The notes under the pieces: generated by a model
Seen by the model: only the letters and a program-made list of their open reading frames with translations
Database searches by the model: none
Told to the model about the DNA's origin: nothing
In this document: positions 40,130-51,133 of the stretch, in pieces
Numbering within the stretch: position 1 is the first letter of the stretch
Layout of the letters: each line of letters opens with the position of its first letter
NCBI RefSeq assembly: GCF_003049685.1
Contig: NZ_PYSY02000001.1
Span: forward strand, 186,001 to 250,000
Origin: Brucella pituitosa
GTDB lineage: Bacteria > Pseudomonadota > Alphaproteobacteria > Rhizobiales > Rhizobiaceae
Direction of reading: 5' to 3'
Length of the DNA stretch: 64,000 nucleotides
Position numbers and translations under genes: made by a program

Positions 40130-42112
40130 ATGATGATTAAAGAAGCCGTTTCCGCTGATGTCCAACCGCTATGGCTACCCGATGAAAAGCGGATCGCCGC
40201 AAGCACGCTCGAGCATTTTCGTGTGCGGGCAGAGGGAAGGGCAGGCCGGAAGCTTGCCGATTATCAGGCATTGCATCGCTGGTCGGTCGAGGATCGCGCC
40301 GACTTCTGGCAGCTTGTGTGGGATTTCTGCGAGGTTATCGGCGAGCGTGGCAAAACAGCCCTTGTCGATAAAGGCCATATGCGTGACGCAAAATTCTTCC
40401 CCGAGGCACGGCTCAACTTTGCCGAAAACCTGTTGCGCCATGAGGGTGGCGAGGAAGCCATCGTGTTTCGCGGTGAGGACAAGGTTGAGCGCCGCCTGAC
40501 ATGGGACGATCTTCACGCGCTGGTCTCAAAACTCCAGCAGTTCATGCTGGCGGAGGGTGTCCAGCCCGGCGACCGCGTGGCGGGCATGATGCCCAACATG
40601 CCGGAGGCGGTGGCCTTGATGCTGGCCGCTTCGTCCATCGGCGCGGTCTGGTCTTCCTGTTCGCCGGATTTCGGCGTGCAAGGCGTGCTCGACCGTTTCG
40701 GCCAGATCGAGCCGAAGCTTTTCTTCGCTTGCGATGGTTACTGGTATAATGGCAAGCGCATTGAAGTTGCCGACAAGGTGGCAGAAGTGACGGCAAAGCT
40801 GCCGGGGCTGAAACGGGCGGTCATTGTCACCTATCTCGGCGAAGCGGAAGCCGTTGCTGACCGCGCTGAAAAGGGCATTGCGCTTGATGCGGCTTTGGAA
40901 CCGTTCAAGGCCAAAGACGTCGAGTTCACGCGGCTCCCCTTCGATCATCCGCTTTGTATCCTGTTTTCGTCCGGCACGACGGGCATTCCAAAATGCATCG
41001 TACATCGCGCGGGCGGCGTGCTGTTGCAGCATTTGAAGGAACACCGCCTGCATGCGGATATTCGCGATGGCGACCGTTTCTTCTATTTCACCACCTGTGG
41101 CTGGATGATGTGGAACTGGCTGGCTTCCGGCATCGCCTCCGGCGCCACGCTTCTGCTCTATGACGGTTCGCCCTTCTATCCCGATGGTAATGTGCTGTTC
41201 GATTATGCCGCCGCCGAAGGCATGACCTATTTCGGCACTTCGGCGAAATTCATCGACGCGGTGCTGAAAGCCGGTCTGAAGCCCGGCGAGACACATGATC
41301 TTTCGGCACTGCGCACGGTATCCTCGACCGGCTCGCCGCTGTCGCCGGAAGGCTTTGCCTTCGTCTATGAAGCGATCAAGCCGGACGTGCATCTCGCCTC
41401 CATTTCCGGCGGTACGGATATCGTGTCCTGCTTCGTGCTGGGCGTTCCGACCGAACCGGTCTGGCTGGGCGAAATTCAGGGCGCGGGCCTTGGCATGGCC
41501 GTCGACGTCTGGAACGATGACGGCAAGCCGGTGCGCCGTGAGAAAGGCGAGCTGGTCTGCACGAAGGCATTCCCCTGCATGCCGCTGCAATTTTGGAACG
41601 ATTCCGAAGGCGCGAAATATCAGGCCGCTTATTTTGAGCGCTTCGACAATATCTGGTGCCATGGCGATTTTGCCGAATGGACCGAACATGACGGCATCGT
41701 CATCCATGGTCGTTCGGACGCGACACTCAACCCCGGCGGCGTGCGTATCGGTACGGCGGAGATTTACAATCAGGTCGAACAGATGCCGGAAATCGCCGAG
41801 GCGCTCTGCATCGGGCAGGATTGGGATAATGACGTGCGGGTGGTGCTGTTCGTGCGCCTCGCCGAAGGTATCGCGCTGGACGACAACCTCAAGGCGCGCA
41901 TCAAGACCAAGATTCGTACTGGTGCCACGCCGCGCCATGTTCCGGCGAAGATTGTGGCGGTCCGGGATATTCCGCGCACCAAGTCGGGAAAAATCGTGGA
42001 GCTCGCCGTGCGCGATATCGTGCATGGGCGCGATGTGAAGAATCGCGAGGCGCTGGCAAACCCGGAAGCGCTGGAGCTTTATCGCGATATTGCCGAGCTT
42101 CATGAGGATTGA
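40130..42112 (+). CDS. aacS: Acetoacetyl-CoA synthetase
   Basis: Activates acetoacetate with ATP and CoA. About 660 residues. AMP-forming ligase motifs are [16 protein letters not shown] (P-loop), GTDIVSCF, and the acyl-CoA synthetase C-terminus with FRRSD-like [17 protein letters not shown] and catalytic lysine in [20 protein letters not shown] and TTCGWMMWN match the acetoacetyl-CoA group. GGGAGGA at 40123-40129 precedes ATGs at 40130 and 40133; 40115 has no ribosome site. It precedes the leucine degradation genes, whose end product is acetoacetate. Confidence 0.92.
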   Translation: MMIKEAVSADVQPLWLPDEKRIAASTLEHFRVRAEGRAGRKLADYQALHRWSVEDRADFWQLVWDFCEVIGERGKTALVDKGHMRDAKFFPEARLNFAENLLRHEGGEEAIVFRGEDKVERRLTWDDLHALVSKLQQFMLAEGVQPGDRVAGMMPNMPEAVALMLAASSIGAVWSSCSPDFGVQGVLDRFGQIEPKLFFACDGYWYNGKRIEVADKVAEVTAKLPGLKRAVIVTYLGEAEAVADRAEKGIALDAALEPFKAKDVEFTRLPFDHPLCILFSSGTTGIPKCIVHRAGGVLLQHLKEHRLHADIRDGDRFFYFTTCGWMMWNWLASGIASGATLLLYDGSPFYPDGNVLFDYAAAEGMTYFGTSAKFIDAVLKAGLKPGETHDLSALRTVSSTGSPLSPEGFAFVYEAIKPDVHLASISGGTDIVSCFVLGVPTEPVWLGEIQGAGLGMAVDVWNDDGKPVRREKGELVCTKAFPCMPLQFWNDSEGAKYQAAYFERFDNIWCHGDFAEWTEHDGIVIHGRSDATLNPGGVRIGTAEIYNQVEQMPEIAEALCIGQDWDNDVRVVLFVRLAEGIALDDNLKARIKTKIRTGATPRHVPAKIVAVRDIPRTKSGKIVELAVRDIVHGRDVKNREALANPEALELYRDIAELHED

Positions 42113-42122
42113 TTTGATTACC

Positions 42123-42176
42123 CTCCAATTGCTTGGAGTTGCCGGATAACGGGCGCAACAAAATTTCGTTATCCGG
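42123..42176. promoter_or_regulatory. Two hairpins between aacS and ivd
   Basis: CTCCAATTGCTTGGAG (42123-42138), then perfect ten-base arms CCGGATAACG (42142-42151) and CGTTATCCGG (42167-42176). The second is large enough to terminate or to be an operator. It suggests that ivd and the genes after it have a promoter in the 122 bases before the ivd start. Confidence 0.5.
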
Positions 42177-42298
42177 TAATAAATAGCCACAGAACGCCAC
42201 GCAAAGCCATTGCCTAATTGGCCGCCACGGGACACTCTGGCCGGAACATAGCCGTCTTGCAAAAGATGGACACCGAGCAGAACTTGTGGAGGACGAGT

Positions 42299-43462
42299 AT
42301 GTTTGCATCGGGCATGAATTTCGGTCTTGGCGAGGAGATCGAAGCCCTTCGCGATACGGTGCGCCGTTTTGCGGAAAGCCGCATTGCGCCGCTGGCCGCT
42401 GAAACCGACCGCAACAATGCATTTCCCATGCATCTCTGGCGTGAACTGGGTGAGCTTGGTGTACTCGGCATTACGGCACCCGAAGAATATGGCGGCGCTG
42501 GCATGGGCTATCTCGCCCATTGTATCGCGATGGAAGAAATCAGCCGCGCTTCCGCGTCCGTCGGCCTCAGCTATGGTGCGCATTCCAATCTCTGCGTCAA
42601 CCAGATCAAGCGAAACGGTTCTCCTGAGCAGCGCGCGAAATATCTGCCAAAACTTATTTCCGGCGAGCATGTCGGCGCGCTCGCCATGTCCGAGCCGGGT
42701 GCGGGTTCCGATGTCGTTTCAATGAAACTTGCCGCCGAGAAACGTGGCGATCGTTACGTTCTCAACGGAAACAAGATGTGGATCACCAACGGCCCGGATG
42801 CCGATGTGCTGGTGGTCTATGCCAAGACCGATCCATCGGCAGGCCCGCGTGGCATCAGCGCCTTCATCGTCGAAAAAGGTTTCAAGGGGTTTTCGACCGC
42901 GCAGAAACTCGACAAGCTCGGTATGCGTGGTTCCAACACCTGCGAACTGGTGTTTCAGGATTGCGAAGTGCCAGCCGAAAACCTGCTTGGGGCAGAAGGT
43001 AAGGGCGTCAATGTGCTGATGTCCGGTCTCGACTATGAACGCGTGGTGCTGGCAGGTGGTCCGCTCGGCATCATGGCGGCCTGTCTCGATGTCGTGGTGC
43101 CCTATGTGCATGAGCGCAAGCAGTTCGACCAGCCGATTGGCGAGTTCCAGCTGATGCAGGGCAAGCTTGCCGACATGTATGTGATCTTCAACGCCTCGCG
43201 CGCCTATACCTATGCCGTGGCAGCAGCCTGCGACCGGGGCGAGACATCGCGCAAGGATGCGGCGGGCTGCATTCTCTACACGGCGGAAAATGCCACGCAG
43301 ATGGCACTGCAGGCGATCCAGTCTCTCGGCGGCAATGGCTACATCAATGATTATCCGACGGGCCGTCTTTTGCGCGATGCCAAGCTTTATGAAATCGGCG
43401 CGGGCACGTCGGAAATCCGGCGCATGCTGATCGGACGGGAACTCTTTCAGGAGACCCGTTGA
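42299..43462 (+). CDS. ivd: Isovaleryl-CoA dehydrogenase
   Basis: FAD enzyme converting isovaleryl-CoA to 3-methylcrotonyl-CoA. The 387-residue protein has the acyl-CoA dehydrogenase signatures [18 protein letters not shown] and [21 protein letters not shown]. The catalytic glutamate is in [16 protein letters not shown], the position typical of isovaleryl-CoA dehydrogenase rather than of medium-chain enzymes. Start at ATG 42299 with TGGAGGA; an earlier ATG at 42218 lacks a site. Its stop shares a base with the mccB start. Confidence 0.95.
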   Translation: MFASGMNFGLGEEIEALRDTVRRFAESRIAPLAAETDRNNAFPMHLWRELGELGVLGITAPEEYGGAGMGYLAHCIAMEEISRASASVGLSYGAHSNLCVNQIKRNGSPEQRAKYLPKLISGEHVGALAMSEPGAGSDVVSMKLAAEKRGDRYVLNGNKMWITNGPDADVLVVYAKTDPSAGPRGISAFIVEKGFKGFSTAQKLDKLGMRGSNTCELVFQDCEVPAENLLGAEGKGVNVLMSGLDYERVVLAGGPLGIMAACLDVVVPYVHERKQFDQPIGEFQLMQGKLADMYVIFNASRAYTYAVAAACDRGETSRKDAAGCILYTAENATQMALQAIQSLGGNGYINDYPTGRLLRDAKLYEIGAGTSEIRRMLIGRELFQETR

Positions 43463-45069
43463 TGGCGGTTCTGAAATCGGAAATCTCCACGCGCAGCGCC
43501 AGCTTCGAGGCTAACCGCAAGGCCATGCTGGCGGCGATCGACGTGGTGGGTGAAGCTTCCCAGATTGCACTCGATGGCGGTGGCGAGAAAGCGCGTGAGC
43601 GCCATGTCGCGCGTGGCAAACTGCTTCCGCGTGAACGCGTGGCGCAATTGCTCGATCCGGGTTCCCCCTTTCTCGAAGTTGGACTGACGGCAGCACATGG
43701 CATGTATGGCGGTGCGGCCCCTTCGGGCGGCATCATCACCGGCATCGGGCGCGTATCGGGTCGCGACTGCATGATCGTCTGCAACGATGCGACCGTGAAG
43801 GGCGGCACCTATTATCCGGTCACAGTGAAGAAGCATCTGCGCGCACAGGAGATCGCGGGCGAAAATCGTCTGCCCTGCATTTATCTGGTCGATTCCGGTG
43901 GGGCCAATCTGCCCAATCAGGATGAGGTGTTCCCGGATCGCGACCATTTCGGACGCATCTTCTACAATCAGGCGCAGATGTCGGCGGCAGGCATCCCGCA
44001 AGTCGCCGTGGTCATGGGTTCGTGCACGGCAGGCGGCGCTTACGTGCCTGCCATGAGCGACGAGACGGTCATCGTGCGCAATCAGGGCACGATCTTTCTG
44101 GCCGGTCCACCGCTGGTGAAAGCTGCAACCGGCGAAGTGGTGAGCGCGGAAGATCTTGGTGGCGGCGATGTGCACACGCGGCTTTCCGGCGTGGCCGACC
44201 ATCTGGCCAATGACGACGCCCATGCTTTGCAGATCGCGCGCGCCATTGCCGCCAATCTCAACAGCGAGAAGCGCAGCTTCATTCCGCGCGGCGATGGTGC
44301 TACGCCGCTCTATGACCCGGAGGAAATTTTAGGCGTTGTTTCCGCCGATACGCGCATTCCCTATGATGTGCGCGAGGTTATCACGCGGCTGGTCGACAGC
44401 TCCGATTTTGATGAGTTCAAAGCGCGCTACGGCACCACTTTGGTCTGCGGTTTTGCCAGCGTCTATGGCATGCCGGTCGGGATTATCGCCAATAATGGCG
44501 TGCTGTTCTCCGAAGCGGCCTTGAAGGGCGCGCATTTCATCGAGCTTTGCTGCCAGCGCAACATTCCACTGGTGTTTCTGCAGAACATCACCGGCTTCAT
44601 GGTCGGGCGCAAATATGAAGCGGAGGGTATCGCCAAGCATGGGGCAAAGCTGGTGACGGCGGTGGCGACGGCCAATGTACCCAAGATCACCATGCTGATC
44701 GGCGCTTCCTATGGTGCGGGTAATTACGGCATGGCCGGGCGGGCCTATTCGCCGCGCTTCCTGTGGACCTGGCCGAACAGCCGCATTGCGGTGATGGGCG
44801 GCGAACAGGCGGCAGGCGTGCTGGCAACGGTCAAGCGCGACGGGATTGAGCGAACCGGCGGCACATGGTCAGCGGATGAGGAAGCGGAGTTCAAGCGCCC
44901 GACGCTCGAAATGTTCGAACGCCAGAGTCATCCGCTTTATGCCTCTGCCCGACTTTGGGATGACGGCATCGTCGATCCGCGCAAGAGCCGCGAAGTGCTT
45001 GGCCTGTCGCTTTCCGCCACGCTGAACGCACCCATCGAGCCGACGCGTTTCGGCTTGTTTAGAATGTGA
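43462..45069 (+). CDS. mccB: Methylcrotonoyl-CoA carboxylase, carboxyltransferase (beta) subunit
   Basis: Transfers CO2 from carboxybiotin to 3-methylcrotonyl-CoA. The 535-residue protein has [20 protein letters not shown] at the N-terminus, the acyl-CoA oxyanion segments [10 protein letters not shown] and [17 protein letters not shown], and [20 protein letters not shown] with [16 protein letters not shown], as in MccB. Start overlaps ivd by one base. The alpha subunit follows after 62 bases. Confidence 0.95.
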   Translation: MAVLKSEISTRSASFEANRKAMLAAIDVVGEASQIALDGGGEKARERHVARGKLLPRERVAQLLDPGSPFLEVGLTAAHGMYGGAAPSGGIITGIGRVSGRDCMIVCNDATVKGGTYYPVTVKKHLRAQEIAGENRLPCIYLVDSGGANLPNQDEVFPDRDHFGRIFYNQAQMSAAGIPQVAVVMGSCTAGGAYVPAMSDETVIVRNQGTIFLAGPPLVKAATGEVVSAEDLGGGDVHTRLSGVADHLANDDAHALQIARAIAANLNSEKRSFIPRGDGATPLYDPEEILGVVSADTRIPYDVREVITRLVDSSDFDEFKARYGTTLVCGFASVYGMPVGIIANNGVLFSEAALKGAHFIELCCQRNIPLVFLQNITGFMVGRKYEAEGIAKHGAKLVTAVATANVPKITMLIGASYGAGNYGMAGRAYSPRFLWTWPNSRIAVMGGEQAAGVLATVKRDGIERTGGTWSADEEAEFKRPTLEMFERQSHPLYASARLWDDGIVDPRKSREVLGLSLSATLNAPIEPTRFGLFRM

Positions 45070-45131
45070 GGAGGCGCGGGATGAGGAAAAGTAAAGCGGT
45101 TTTCCGCCCGCATCCCGCGAGGGCAAGAGTG

Positions 45132-47099
45132 ATGTTCAAAAAGATACTGATTGCCAATCGCGGAGAAATTGCCTGCCGGGTCATGCGCACGGCGCGCGAA
45201 ATGGGCATTGCCACCGTCGCAATCTACTCCGATGCGGACGCCAACGCGCTGCATGTGGAGATGGCCGACGAGGCGGTGCGCGTCGGTCCTGCCATTTCTG
45301 CGCAAAGCTATCTGAATGTCGAGGCTATCATCAAGGCTGCGAAGGAAACCGGCGCAGAGGCTATCCATCCGGGTTATGGATTTCTGTCTGAGAATGCCGG
45401 TTTCGTGGATGCAGTCGAAGCAGCGGGACTTGTCTTCATCGGCCCATCGGCCAAAGCCATTCGCGCCATGGGGCTTAAGGATGCTGCCAAGGCACTGATG
45501 GAAAAGGCCGGCGTGCCTGTCGTTCCGGGCTATCACGGCGACAATCAGGATGGAGCCTTCCTCAAAAGCAAGGCCGACCGGATCGGCTATCCTGTGCTCA
45601 TCAAGGCGCGTGCGGGCGGCGGCGGCAAGGGCATGCGCCGTGTCGATCAGGCCGCTGATTTCGCGGCAGCATTGGACAGCGCGCGCCGCGAGGCGGAAGC
45701 CTCGTTCGGCGATAGCGCGGTGCTGGTCGAAAAATACATGACGAAGCCGCGCCATATCGAGGTGCAGGTCTTTGGCGACAGTCATGGCAATGCGGTGCAT
45801 CTCTTCGAGCGCGATTGTTCGCTGCAGCGGCGCCACCAGAAAGTCATCGAGGAAGCGCCTGCGCCCGGCATGACGCCGGAAATGCGCGCCGCCATGGGCG
45901 AGGCGGCGGTGAAGGCGGCATTGGCCATTGGCTATTGCGGCGCGGGCACGGTCGAGTTCATTGCCGATGTTTCTGAAGGGCTGCGGCCAGACCGCTTCTT
46001 CTTCATGGAAATGAATACCCGCCTACAGGTTGAGCATCCGGTGACGGAAGCGATTACCGGCCTCGATCTGGTCGAGTGGCAATTGCGTGTGGCCTCCGGC
46101 GATCCGCTGCCGAAACGACAGGACGAACTTTCCATAAACGGCTGGGCTTTCGAGGCGCGACTTTATGCGGAAGATCCGGCGCGGGATTTTCTGCCCGCAA
46201 CCGGCAAGCTTGCTCTGTTCGCGCCGCCTGAAAATGCCCGTGTCGATTCTGGTGTGCGAACCGGCGATACGATCACGCCGTTCTATGATCCGATGATCGC
46301 CAAGATCATCGCCCATGGCGCAACGCGCGATGAGGCACTGAACCGGCTTGATGCGGCACTAAACAAGACCCGCATTGCAGGCCTCGTCACCAATCGCCAG
46401 TTCCTGTCGGCGCTCTGCAATCTCGAAGCTTTCCGCACCGGTGATGTCGATACTGGCCTGATCGCACGCGAGACGGCGACACTGTTTGCCGATAAGCAGC
46501 CTTCGGATATCGCCTTTGCGCTGGCTGCACTCGGCGCGCTCGATCTTCTGGATGCGCCAGCAAAGGATGATCCATGGTCGAGCCTGCGCGGGTTTCGGCT
46601 TTGGGGTGACGCATCACGCTCGGTTCTGCTCGATCATCATGGCGAGCGGCACACGGTCAGCTTCACGACCAAAGGTGACAGGCATTTCGGCTTTGCTTTC
46701 GGCACCATCGAAATCCGTTTCCATGAAAACGGGCTGGTTCGCTTTGCTGTCGATGGCCGTGTTTCGGAGGCGTCGGTCGTGCGCATCGGACACGATGTGA
46801 CGGTGCAACTCGAAGGTCGCGACACCATATTTCATCATGTGCAGTCTGTTGGCGCGGAAGAGGATGCTTCGAGTGAAAGCCGCATCCTGTCACCAATGCC
46901 GGGACTGGTACGACTGGTTTCCGTCGTGGAGGGTGCGAACGTCGCTAAGGGCGATCCGCTGGTGACGATGGAAGCGATGAAGATGGAACTGTCACTGACC
47001 GCGCCGCGCGATGGCAAGGTTGCGTCGGTGACTGTTACAGCGGGCGATCAGGTCAATGAGGGCGCGCTGCTGGTTGAACTGGAGGAAGAACATGGCTGA
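45132..47099 (+). CDS. mccA: Methylcrotonoyl-CoA carboxylase, biotin (alpha) subunit
   Basis: The 655-residue protein joins biotin carboxylase (residues 1 to about 450: MFKKILIANRGEIACRVMRT, ATP-grasp loop KARAGGGGKGMR, EMNTRLQVEHPVTE) to a biotin carrier domain at the C-terminus with EAMKMEL, whose lysine carries biotin. The start ATG 45132 gives the usual N-terminus; a longer frame from 45066 is not conserved. Its end overlaps mvaB by eight bases. Confidence 0.95.
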   Translation: MFKKILIANRGEIACRVMRTAREMGIATVAIYSDADANALHVEMADEAVRVGPAISAQSYLNVEAIIKAAKETGAEAIHPGYGFLSENAGFVDAVEAAGLVFIGPSAKAIRAMGLKDAAKALMEKAGVPVVPGYHGDNQDGAFLKSKADRIGYPVLIKARAGGGGKGMRRVDQAADFAAALDSARREAEASFGDSAVLVEKYMTKPRHIEVQVFGDSHGNAVHLFERDCSLQRRHQKVIEEAPAPGMTPEMRAAMGEAAVKAALAIGYCGAGTVEFIADVSEGLRPDRFFFMEMNTRLQVEHPVTEAITGLDLVEWQLRVASGDPLPKRQDELSINGWAFEARLYAEDPARDFLPATGKLALFAPPENARVDSGVRTGDTITPFYDPMIAKIIAHGATRDEALNRLDAALNKTRIAGLVTNRQFLSALCNLEAFRTGDVDTGLIARETATLFADKQPSDIAFALAALGALDLLDAPAKDDPWSSLRGFRLWGDASRSVLLDHHGERHTVSFTTKGDRHFGFAFGTIEIRFHENGLVRFAVDGRVSEASVVRIGHDVTVQLEGRDTIFHHVQSVGAEEDASSESRILSPMPGLVRLVSVVEGANVAKGDPLVTMEAMKMELSLTAPRDGKVASVTVTAGDQVNEGALLVELEEEHG

Positions 47100-47955
47100 A
47101 CACGTAGAAATCGTTGAAATGGCTGCGCGTGATGGCCTGCAGAATGAAAAGCGGTTTGTGCCGACAGCGGACAAGGTCGCACTGATCGACCGCCTGTCCG
47201 ATTGCGGCTATGCTCGCATCGAGGCGACGAGCTTCGTCAGCCCAAAATGGGTGCCGCAACTGGCCGATGCCGCAGAAGTCATGGCCGGGATTCGCCGTGC
47301 CGACGGTGTGCGTTATTCGGTACTGGTGCCCAACATGAAGGGCTATGAAGCTGCTGCCGCTGCAAATGTTGACGAGATTGCGGTTTTCATTTCCGCCTCG
47401 GAAGGCTTTTCGAAAGCCAATATCAATTGCTCAATCGCCGAAAGCATCGAGCGTCTGTCGCCGGTCATCGGTGCTGCGATCAATGATGGTCTGGCCATTC
47501 GCGGCTATGTGAGCTGCGTCGTGGAATGTCCTTATGACGGGCCGGTGGCCCCGCAAGCGGTTGCCGATGTGACCGAACAGCTCTTCTCGCTCGGCTGTCA
47601 CGAAGTAAGCCTCGGCGATACGATCGGGCGTGGCACGCCGGACAAGGTGGCAGCCATGCTGGATGCCGTGCTGGCCATTGCGCCTGCGCACAGCCTTGCT
47701 GGCCATTATCACGACACAAGCGGGCGTGCGCTCGACAATATCCGCGTTAGTCTCGAAAAAGGCCTGCGGGTGTTCGATGCTTCGGTCGGTGGCCTCGGCG
47801 GCTGTCCTTTCGCGCCGGGCGCCAAGGGCAACGTCGATACGGTCTCCGTCGTCGAAATGCTGCATGGATTGGGTTTTGAAACCGGCCTCAATCTGGACAA
47901 GCTCAGATCAGCGGCCTTGTTCGCGCAGGCGCTGCGTCAGGATAAAGCGGCATGA
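47092..47955 (+). CDS. mvaB: Hydroxymethylglutaryl-CoA lyase
   Basis: Splits HMG-CoA into acetyl-CoA and acetoacetate, the last step of leucine breakdown. The 287-residue TIM-barrel protein has EMAARDGLQNE (metal-binding Asp and substrate Arg), SLGDTIGRGTP, HYHDTSGRAL and the cysteine loop GLGGCPFAPGAKGN. Start at ATG 47092 preceded by GGAGGAAG inside mccA. Confidence 0.95.
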   Translation: MAEHVEIVEMAARDGLQNEKRFVPTADKVALIDRLSDCGYARIEATSFVSPKWVPQLADAAEVMAGIRRADGVRYSVLVPNMKGYEAAAAANVDEIAVFISASEGFSKANINCSIAESIERLSPVIGAAINDGLAIRGYVSCVVECPYDGPVAPQAVADVTEQLFSLGCHEVSLGDTIGRGTPDKVAAMLDAVLAIAPAHSLAGHYHDTSGRALDNIRVSLEKGLRVFDASVGGLGGCPFAPGAKGNVDTVSVVEMLHGLGFETGLNLDKLRSAALFAQALRQDKAA

Positions 47956-48746
47956 AGGCGGTTGAAACCATCCAGATTGCGATAGATCAACGCGGTGTCG
48001 CGACACTGACGCTCAACCGTCCGGAACAGCATAATGCGTTGTCCGGTCGGATGATCGACGAGCTTCTGACGGCGACGCTGCATCTGGCGGATGATGACGC
48101 CGTGCGCCTCGTGGTCCTGACCGGCAATGGCACAAGTTTCTGTGCGGGTGGCGATCTGGGATGGATGCAGGAACAGGTCAAAGCTACGCGCGCGCAGCGC
48201 ATTGAGGAAGCGCGCAAGCTCGCCCTCATGTTGAAAGCGCTGCGTGATCTGCCAAAGCCGTTGATCGGGCGCATCAATGGGCAGGCCTATGGCGGCGGTG
48301 TCGGCCTCATCAGCGTTTGCGATGCTGCGATCAGCGTTTCCGGCGCGCGTTTCGGACTGACGGAGACGAAGCTCGGTCTGATACCGGCCACCATCAGCCC
48401 CTATGTTGTGGCACGCATCGGGCAGGCGAATGCGCTGCGCACATTCACTTCGGCACGACTGTTCGATGCCGAGGAAGCGCGGCGGATCGGGCTGTTGCAT
48501 GACGTGGTCGAGGCGGAACGTCTCGATGCGGCGGTGGAGGCGGAGATCAAACCCTATTTTTCTACCGCGCCCGCAGCGGTTGCCGCCTCCAAGAGGCTGG
48601 TTCATGCGCTGGGCGCGCCGATAGATGAAGCCGTCATCGAAATGACGCTGACCCGTCTTGCCGATACATGGGAAACGCCGGAGGCCGCAGAGGGGATCGC
48701 GGCCTTTTTTGCAAAGCTTTCACCATCATGGAAAAGAGGAGGATAG
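47952..48746 (+). CDS. Enoyl-CoA hydratase, probable methylglutaconyl-CoA hydratase
   Basis: Crotonase-family protein of 264 residues with SFCAGGDLGWM and GQAYGGGVGLISVCD oxyanion segments and the TETKLGLIPATISPYV region. In this operon it most likely hydrates 3-methylglutaconyl-CoA to HMG-CoA, between MccAB and MvaB. The segment FGLTETKLGLIPATISPYV resembles the LiuC/AtuE group. It overlaps mvaB by four bases and ends the operon. Specificity is inferred from context. Confidence 0.9.
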   Translation: MKAVETIQIAIDQRGVATLTLNRPEQHNALSGRMIDELLTATLHLADDDAVRLVVLTGNGTSFCAGGDLGWMQEQVKATRAQRIEEARKLALMLKALRDLPKPLIGRINGQAYGGGVGLISVCDAAISVSGARFGLTETKLGLIPATISPYVVARIGQANALRTFTSARLFDAEEARRIGLLHDVVEAERLDAAVEAEIKPYFSTAPAAVAASKRLVHALGAPIDEAVIEMTLTRLADTWETPEAAEGIAAFFAKLSPSWKRGG

Positions 48747-49070
48747 GCATTTATTGGGAGGCCGATTTTCGTTGTAGTTGCGGGCACTTGGCCCCTTGCA
48801 ATCGGAAGCCGGAAATGCATTCTTATTACATCATGAAAGCTCGCTCCCGTTCCGGAGCATGATTCCGAAAGGGCAGATGCAATTTCGGATAATATTATGG
48901 CTCTGGCCTCTTCGACGAGTGGGGGCGTGCTTTTGGATTGACCCTTTGAGATCGTACGATGAAAAAAGGGAGGGCCCGGTAATTCGGCAGCGCAGGCGCG
49001 CTGAGATTTGACCGGCATGGGTTGTCTGAGGTCATCGGGAAAAAACGAGACCTCACCAAAGGAGAAAAAA
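48747..49070 (+). promoter_or_regulatory. Leader of the amino acid binding protein gene, with a repeat and hairpin
   Basis: This 324-base gap has a degenerate type C palindrome (48858-48899, CATGATTCCGAAA / TTTCGGATAATATTATG) and a seven-base stem TGAGGTC / GACCTCA (49027-49033, 49049-49055) that ends just before the AAAGGAG ribosome site at 49058. No gene is seen. The hairpin could influence translation of the next gene. Confidence 0.4.
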
Positions 49071-50177
49071 ATGAATCTGAAACTGCTTTCCAGCGTGGCT
49101 TTTGCCGCAACACTCGGCTTCGCCGGTGCCGCTTATGCAGATATCACGATTGGCGTTGTCGCGCCGCTTACCGGTCCGGTTGCTGCCTATGGCGATCAGG
49201 TCAAGAAGGGCGCGGAAACCGCTGTTGAAGTCATCAATGCGAAGGGCGGCATCAAGGGCGAAAAAATCGTTCTGAAGTTCGCTGACGACGCCGGTGAACC
49301 AAAGCAGGGCGTTTCGGCTGCCAACCAGATCGTCGGTGACGGCATCAAGTTCGTTGTTGGTCCGGTTACGACCGGTGTGGCAATTCCTGTTTCCGACGTT
49401 TTCTCGGAAAACGGCGTTCTGATGGTTACGCCAACTGCGACCGGTCCGGATCTGACCGCACGCGGTCTGGAAAACGTGTTCCGCACCTGCGGTCGCGATG
49501 ACCAGCAGGCTGACGTCATGGCCGACTACTTCCTGAAGAACTTCAAAGACAAGAAGGTCGCGATCGTCCACGATAAGGGCGCTTACGGCAAGGGTCTGGC
49601 TGATTCCTTCAAGGCTGCAATCAATAAGGGTGGCATCACCGAAGTTCAGTATGATTCGGTTACGCCAGGCGACAAGGATTTCAGCGCGCTCGTTTCCAAG
49701 CTGAAAGCCGCTGGCACCGAAATCGTCTACTTCGGTGGCTATCATGGTGAAGGCGGTCTCCTGTCCCGTCAGCTGCACGATGCAGGCCTCAAGGCGCTCA
49801 TCCTCGGCGGTGAAGGCTTGTCCAACACCGAATATTGGGCCATCGGCGGCACCAATGCTGAAGGCACACTCTTCACCAACGCTGTTGATGCGACGAAGAA
49901 CCCGGCTTCCAAGGAAGCTGTCGATGCGCTGACAGCCAAGAACATTCCGGTCGAAGCATTCACCATGAATGCTTATGCCGCTGTTCAGGTTCTCGCGAGC
50001 GGTATCGAACGCGCTGGTACGACTGACGATTCTGCAGCAGTCGCGAAGACCCTTCGTGATGGCCAGCCAATCGAAACGGTTATCGGCAAGCTGACCTACG
50101 GCGAAACGGGCGATCTGTCTTCGCCAAGCTTCGATGTTTTCAAGTGGTCGGATGGCAAGATCGTCGGCCTCGACTGA
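49071..50177 (+). CDS. Branched-chain amino acid ABC transporter substrate-binding protein (LivJ/BraC type)
   Basis: Periplasmic receptor of the Leu/Ile/Val family. The 368-residue precursor has signal peptide [23 protein letters not shown], then [23 protein letters not shown] and two Venus-flytrap lobes ([34 protein letters not shown]). The strong AAAGGAG sets the start. No permease or ATPase gene adjoins, so it is an orphan receptor. Its place next to the leucine catabolic operon suggests Leu/Ile/Val uptake, which is inference. Confidence 0.92.
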   Translation: MNLKLLSSVAFAATLGFAGAAYADITIGVVAPLTGPVAAYGDQVKKGAETAVEVINAKGGIKGEKIVLKFADDAGEPKQGVSAANQIVGDGIKFVVGPVTTGVAIPVSDVFSENGVLMVTPTATGPDLTARGLENVFRTCGRDDQQADVMADYFLKNFKDKKVAIVHDKGAYGKGLADSFKAAINKGGITEVQYDSVTPGDKDFSALVSKLKAAGTEIVYFGGYHGEGGLLSRQLHDAGLKALILGGEGLSNTEYWAIGGTNAEGTLFTNAVDATKNPASKEAVDALTAKNIPVEAFTMNAYAAVQVLASGIERAGTTDDSAAVAKTLRDGQPIETVIGKLTYGETGDLSSPSFDVFKWSDGKIVGLD

Positions 50178-50196
50178 TCTCGATCAGAAACCACAG

Positions 50197-50230
50197 AAAA
50201 CGCCGGGGTTTGTCCCCGGCGTTTTTGTTT
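50197..50230 (+). terminator. Rho-independent terminator of the binding protein gene
   Basis: AAAACGCCGGGG / CCCCGGCGTTTTT stem with a short loop, 20 bases after the stop codon, followed by TTTGTTT. Confidence 0.92.
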
Positions 50231-50258
50231 GTGCATGCATTGAGTTTTTCTGTCTTCG

Positions 50259-50861
50259 TCAGGAGCCGGTAAAGCCAAGTTCTGCTTCGATAGCTTCGAA
50301 GCTTTGTTCCATTGCATAAGTCGGACTGAATGGAATTCCGAAATGACCGTAGGCAATTGACATCTGGCCTTCGGCCTTGCGCTCGCTGCCTTTGGCAACG
50401 GCGGCGACATAGAGCGCTGCTGCCAGCCCCGTTCGGTCAGACCCCGCTTTGCAATGAAGAAGGATCGGCTTTTCAGCATTTTGCATGAGCGCGACGAGTT
50501 CGCGGGTTCGCTCTGCCGTTAATTGTCGGCTGGACGACATTGCGTAGTTAGTGTGCTGGATGCCGAGCGCTTTGGAAGCTGCGACCTCATCATCATACCA
50601 TTTTGCGCCAGGTTCGGCGCCGCGCAGATTGATGATCGTCTTGATGCCATAGAGCGCTTTCAGCTGGCCGATGCGCGATGGACTTGGCTGATTGGAGCGA
50701 TAGGCCTGCCCCGCGATGATCGTGTGGACGTTGCCTTTATATTGAATTGTAACAAGATATCCGCCCAGGAAACCTGCTCCGATAAGGATCAGGAGGCCGG
50801 GCAAGCGCATGCGGTTTAAAGACCATGATGCATGTTTTTTGAAGAAGTTCATGTTTTTCAT
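50259..50861 (-). CDS. Membrane-anchored dual-specificity/tyrosine phosphatase-like protein
   Basis: The 200-residue protein has one N-terminal membrane helix (about 20-40) and a periplasmic-facing or surface phosphatase domain with the Cys-x5-Arg loop HCKAGSDRTGLA (Cys and Arg both present) and YRSNQPSP/TIINLRG typical of DSP/PTP-like bacterial proteins. An aspartate general acid is not obvious. The second ATG at 50852 is an equally possible start. Substrate unknown; related bacterial proteins act on phosphoproteins or inositol phosphates. Confidence 0.85.
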   Translation of the reverse strand: MKNMNFFKKHASWSLNRMRLPGLLILIGAGFLGGYLVTIQYKGNVHTIIAGQAYRSNQPSPSRIGQLKALYGIKTIINLRGAEPGAKWYDDEVAASKALGIQHTNYAMSSSRQLTAERTRELVALMQNAEKPILLHCKAGSDRTGLAAALYVAAVAKGSERKAEGQMSIAYGHFGIPFSPTYAMEQSFEAIEAELGFTGS

Positions 50862-51133
50862 TTAAAAGCACATGGTTAAATGAAGGGAAAAATTGTTTTT
50901 TGCTTGGATTGCGCAATCTATGTAGTAAGATTGAGGCGTAATATTGTTGTTTTATGAATATATTTTGAATTTATAGAATAGGGGGATTTTAGATTTGGTG
51001 TCGCTAATCAAAATGAAAATGGACCAACAAATGGGGGATTTTGCCCGCCATGGTTATCAAAAGGTAAGCTTCGGTTAACCATACTGGTTTAATCTGTCTG
51101 TATCAAAATGGGGCAATTAGCGGAGCAGGTTTT

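Noticed and set aside
40526..42670. 714-codon open frame opposite acetoacetyl-CoA synthetase and ivd
   Set aside because: It mirrors the high-GC codon pattern of two well-recognised genes, has no family motifs, and starts without a ribosome site.
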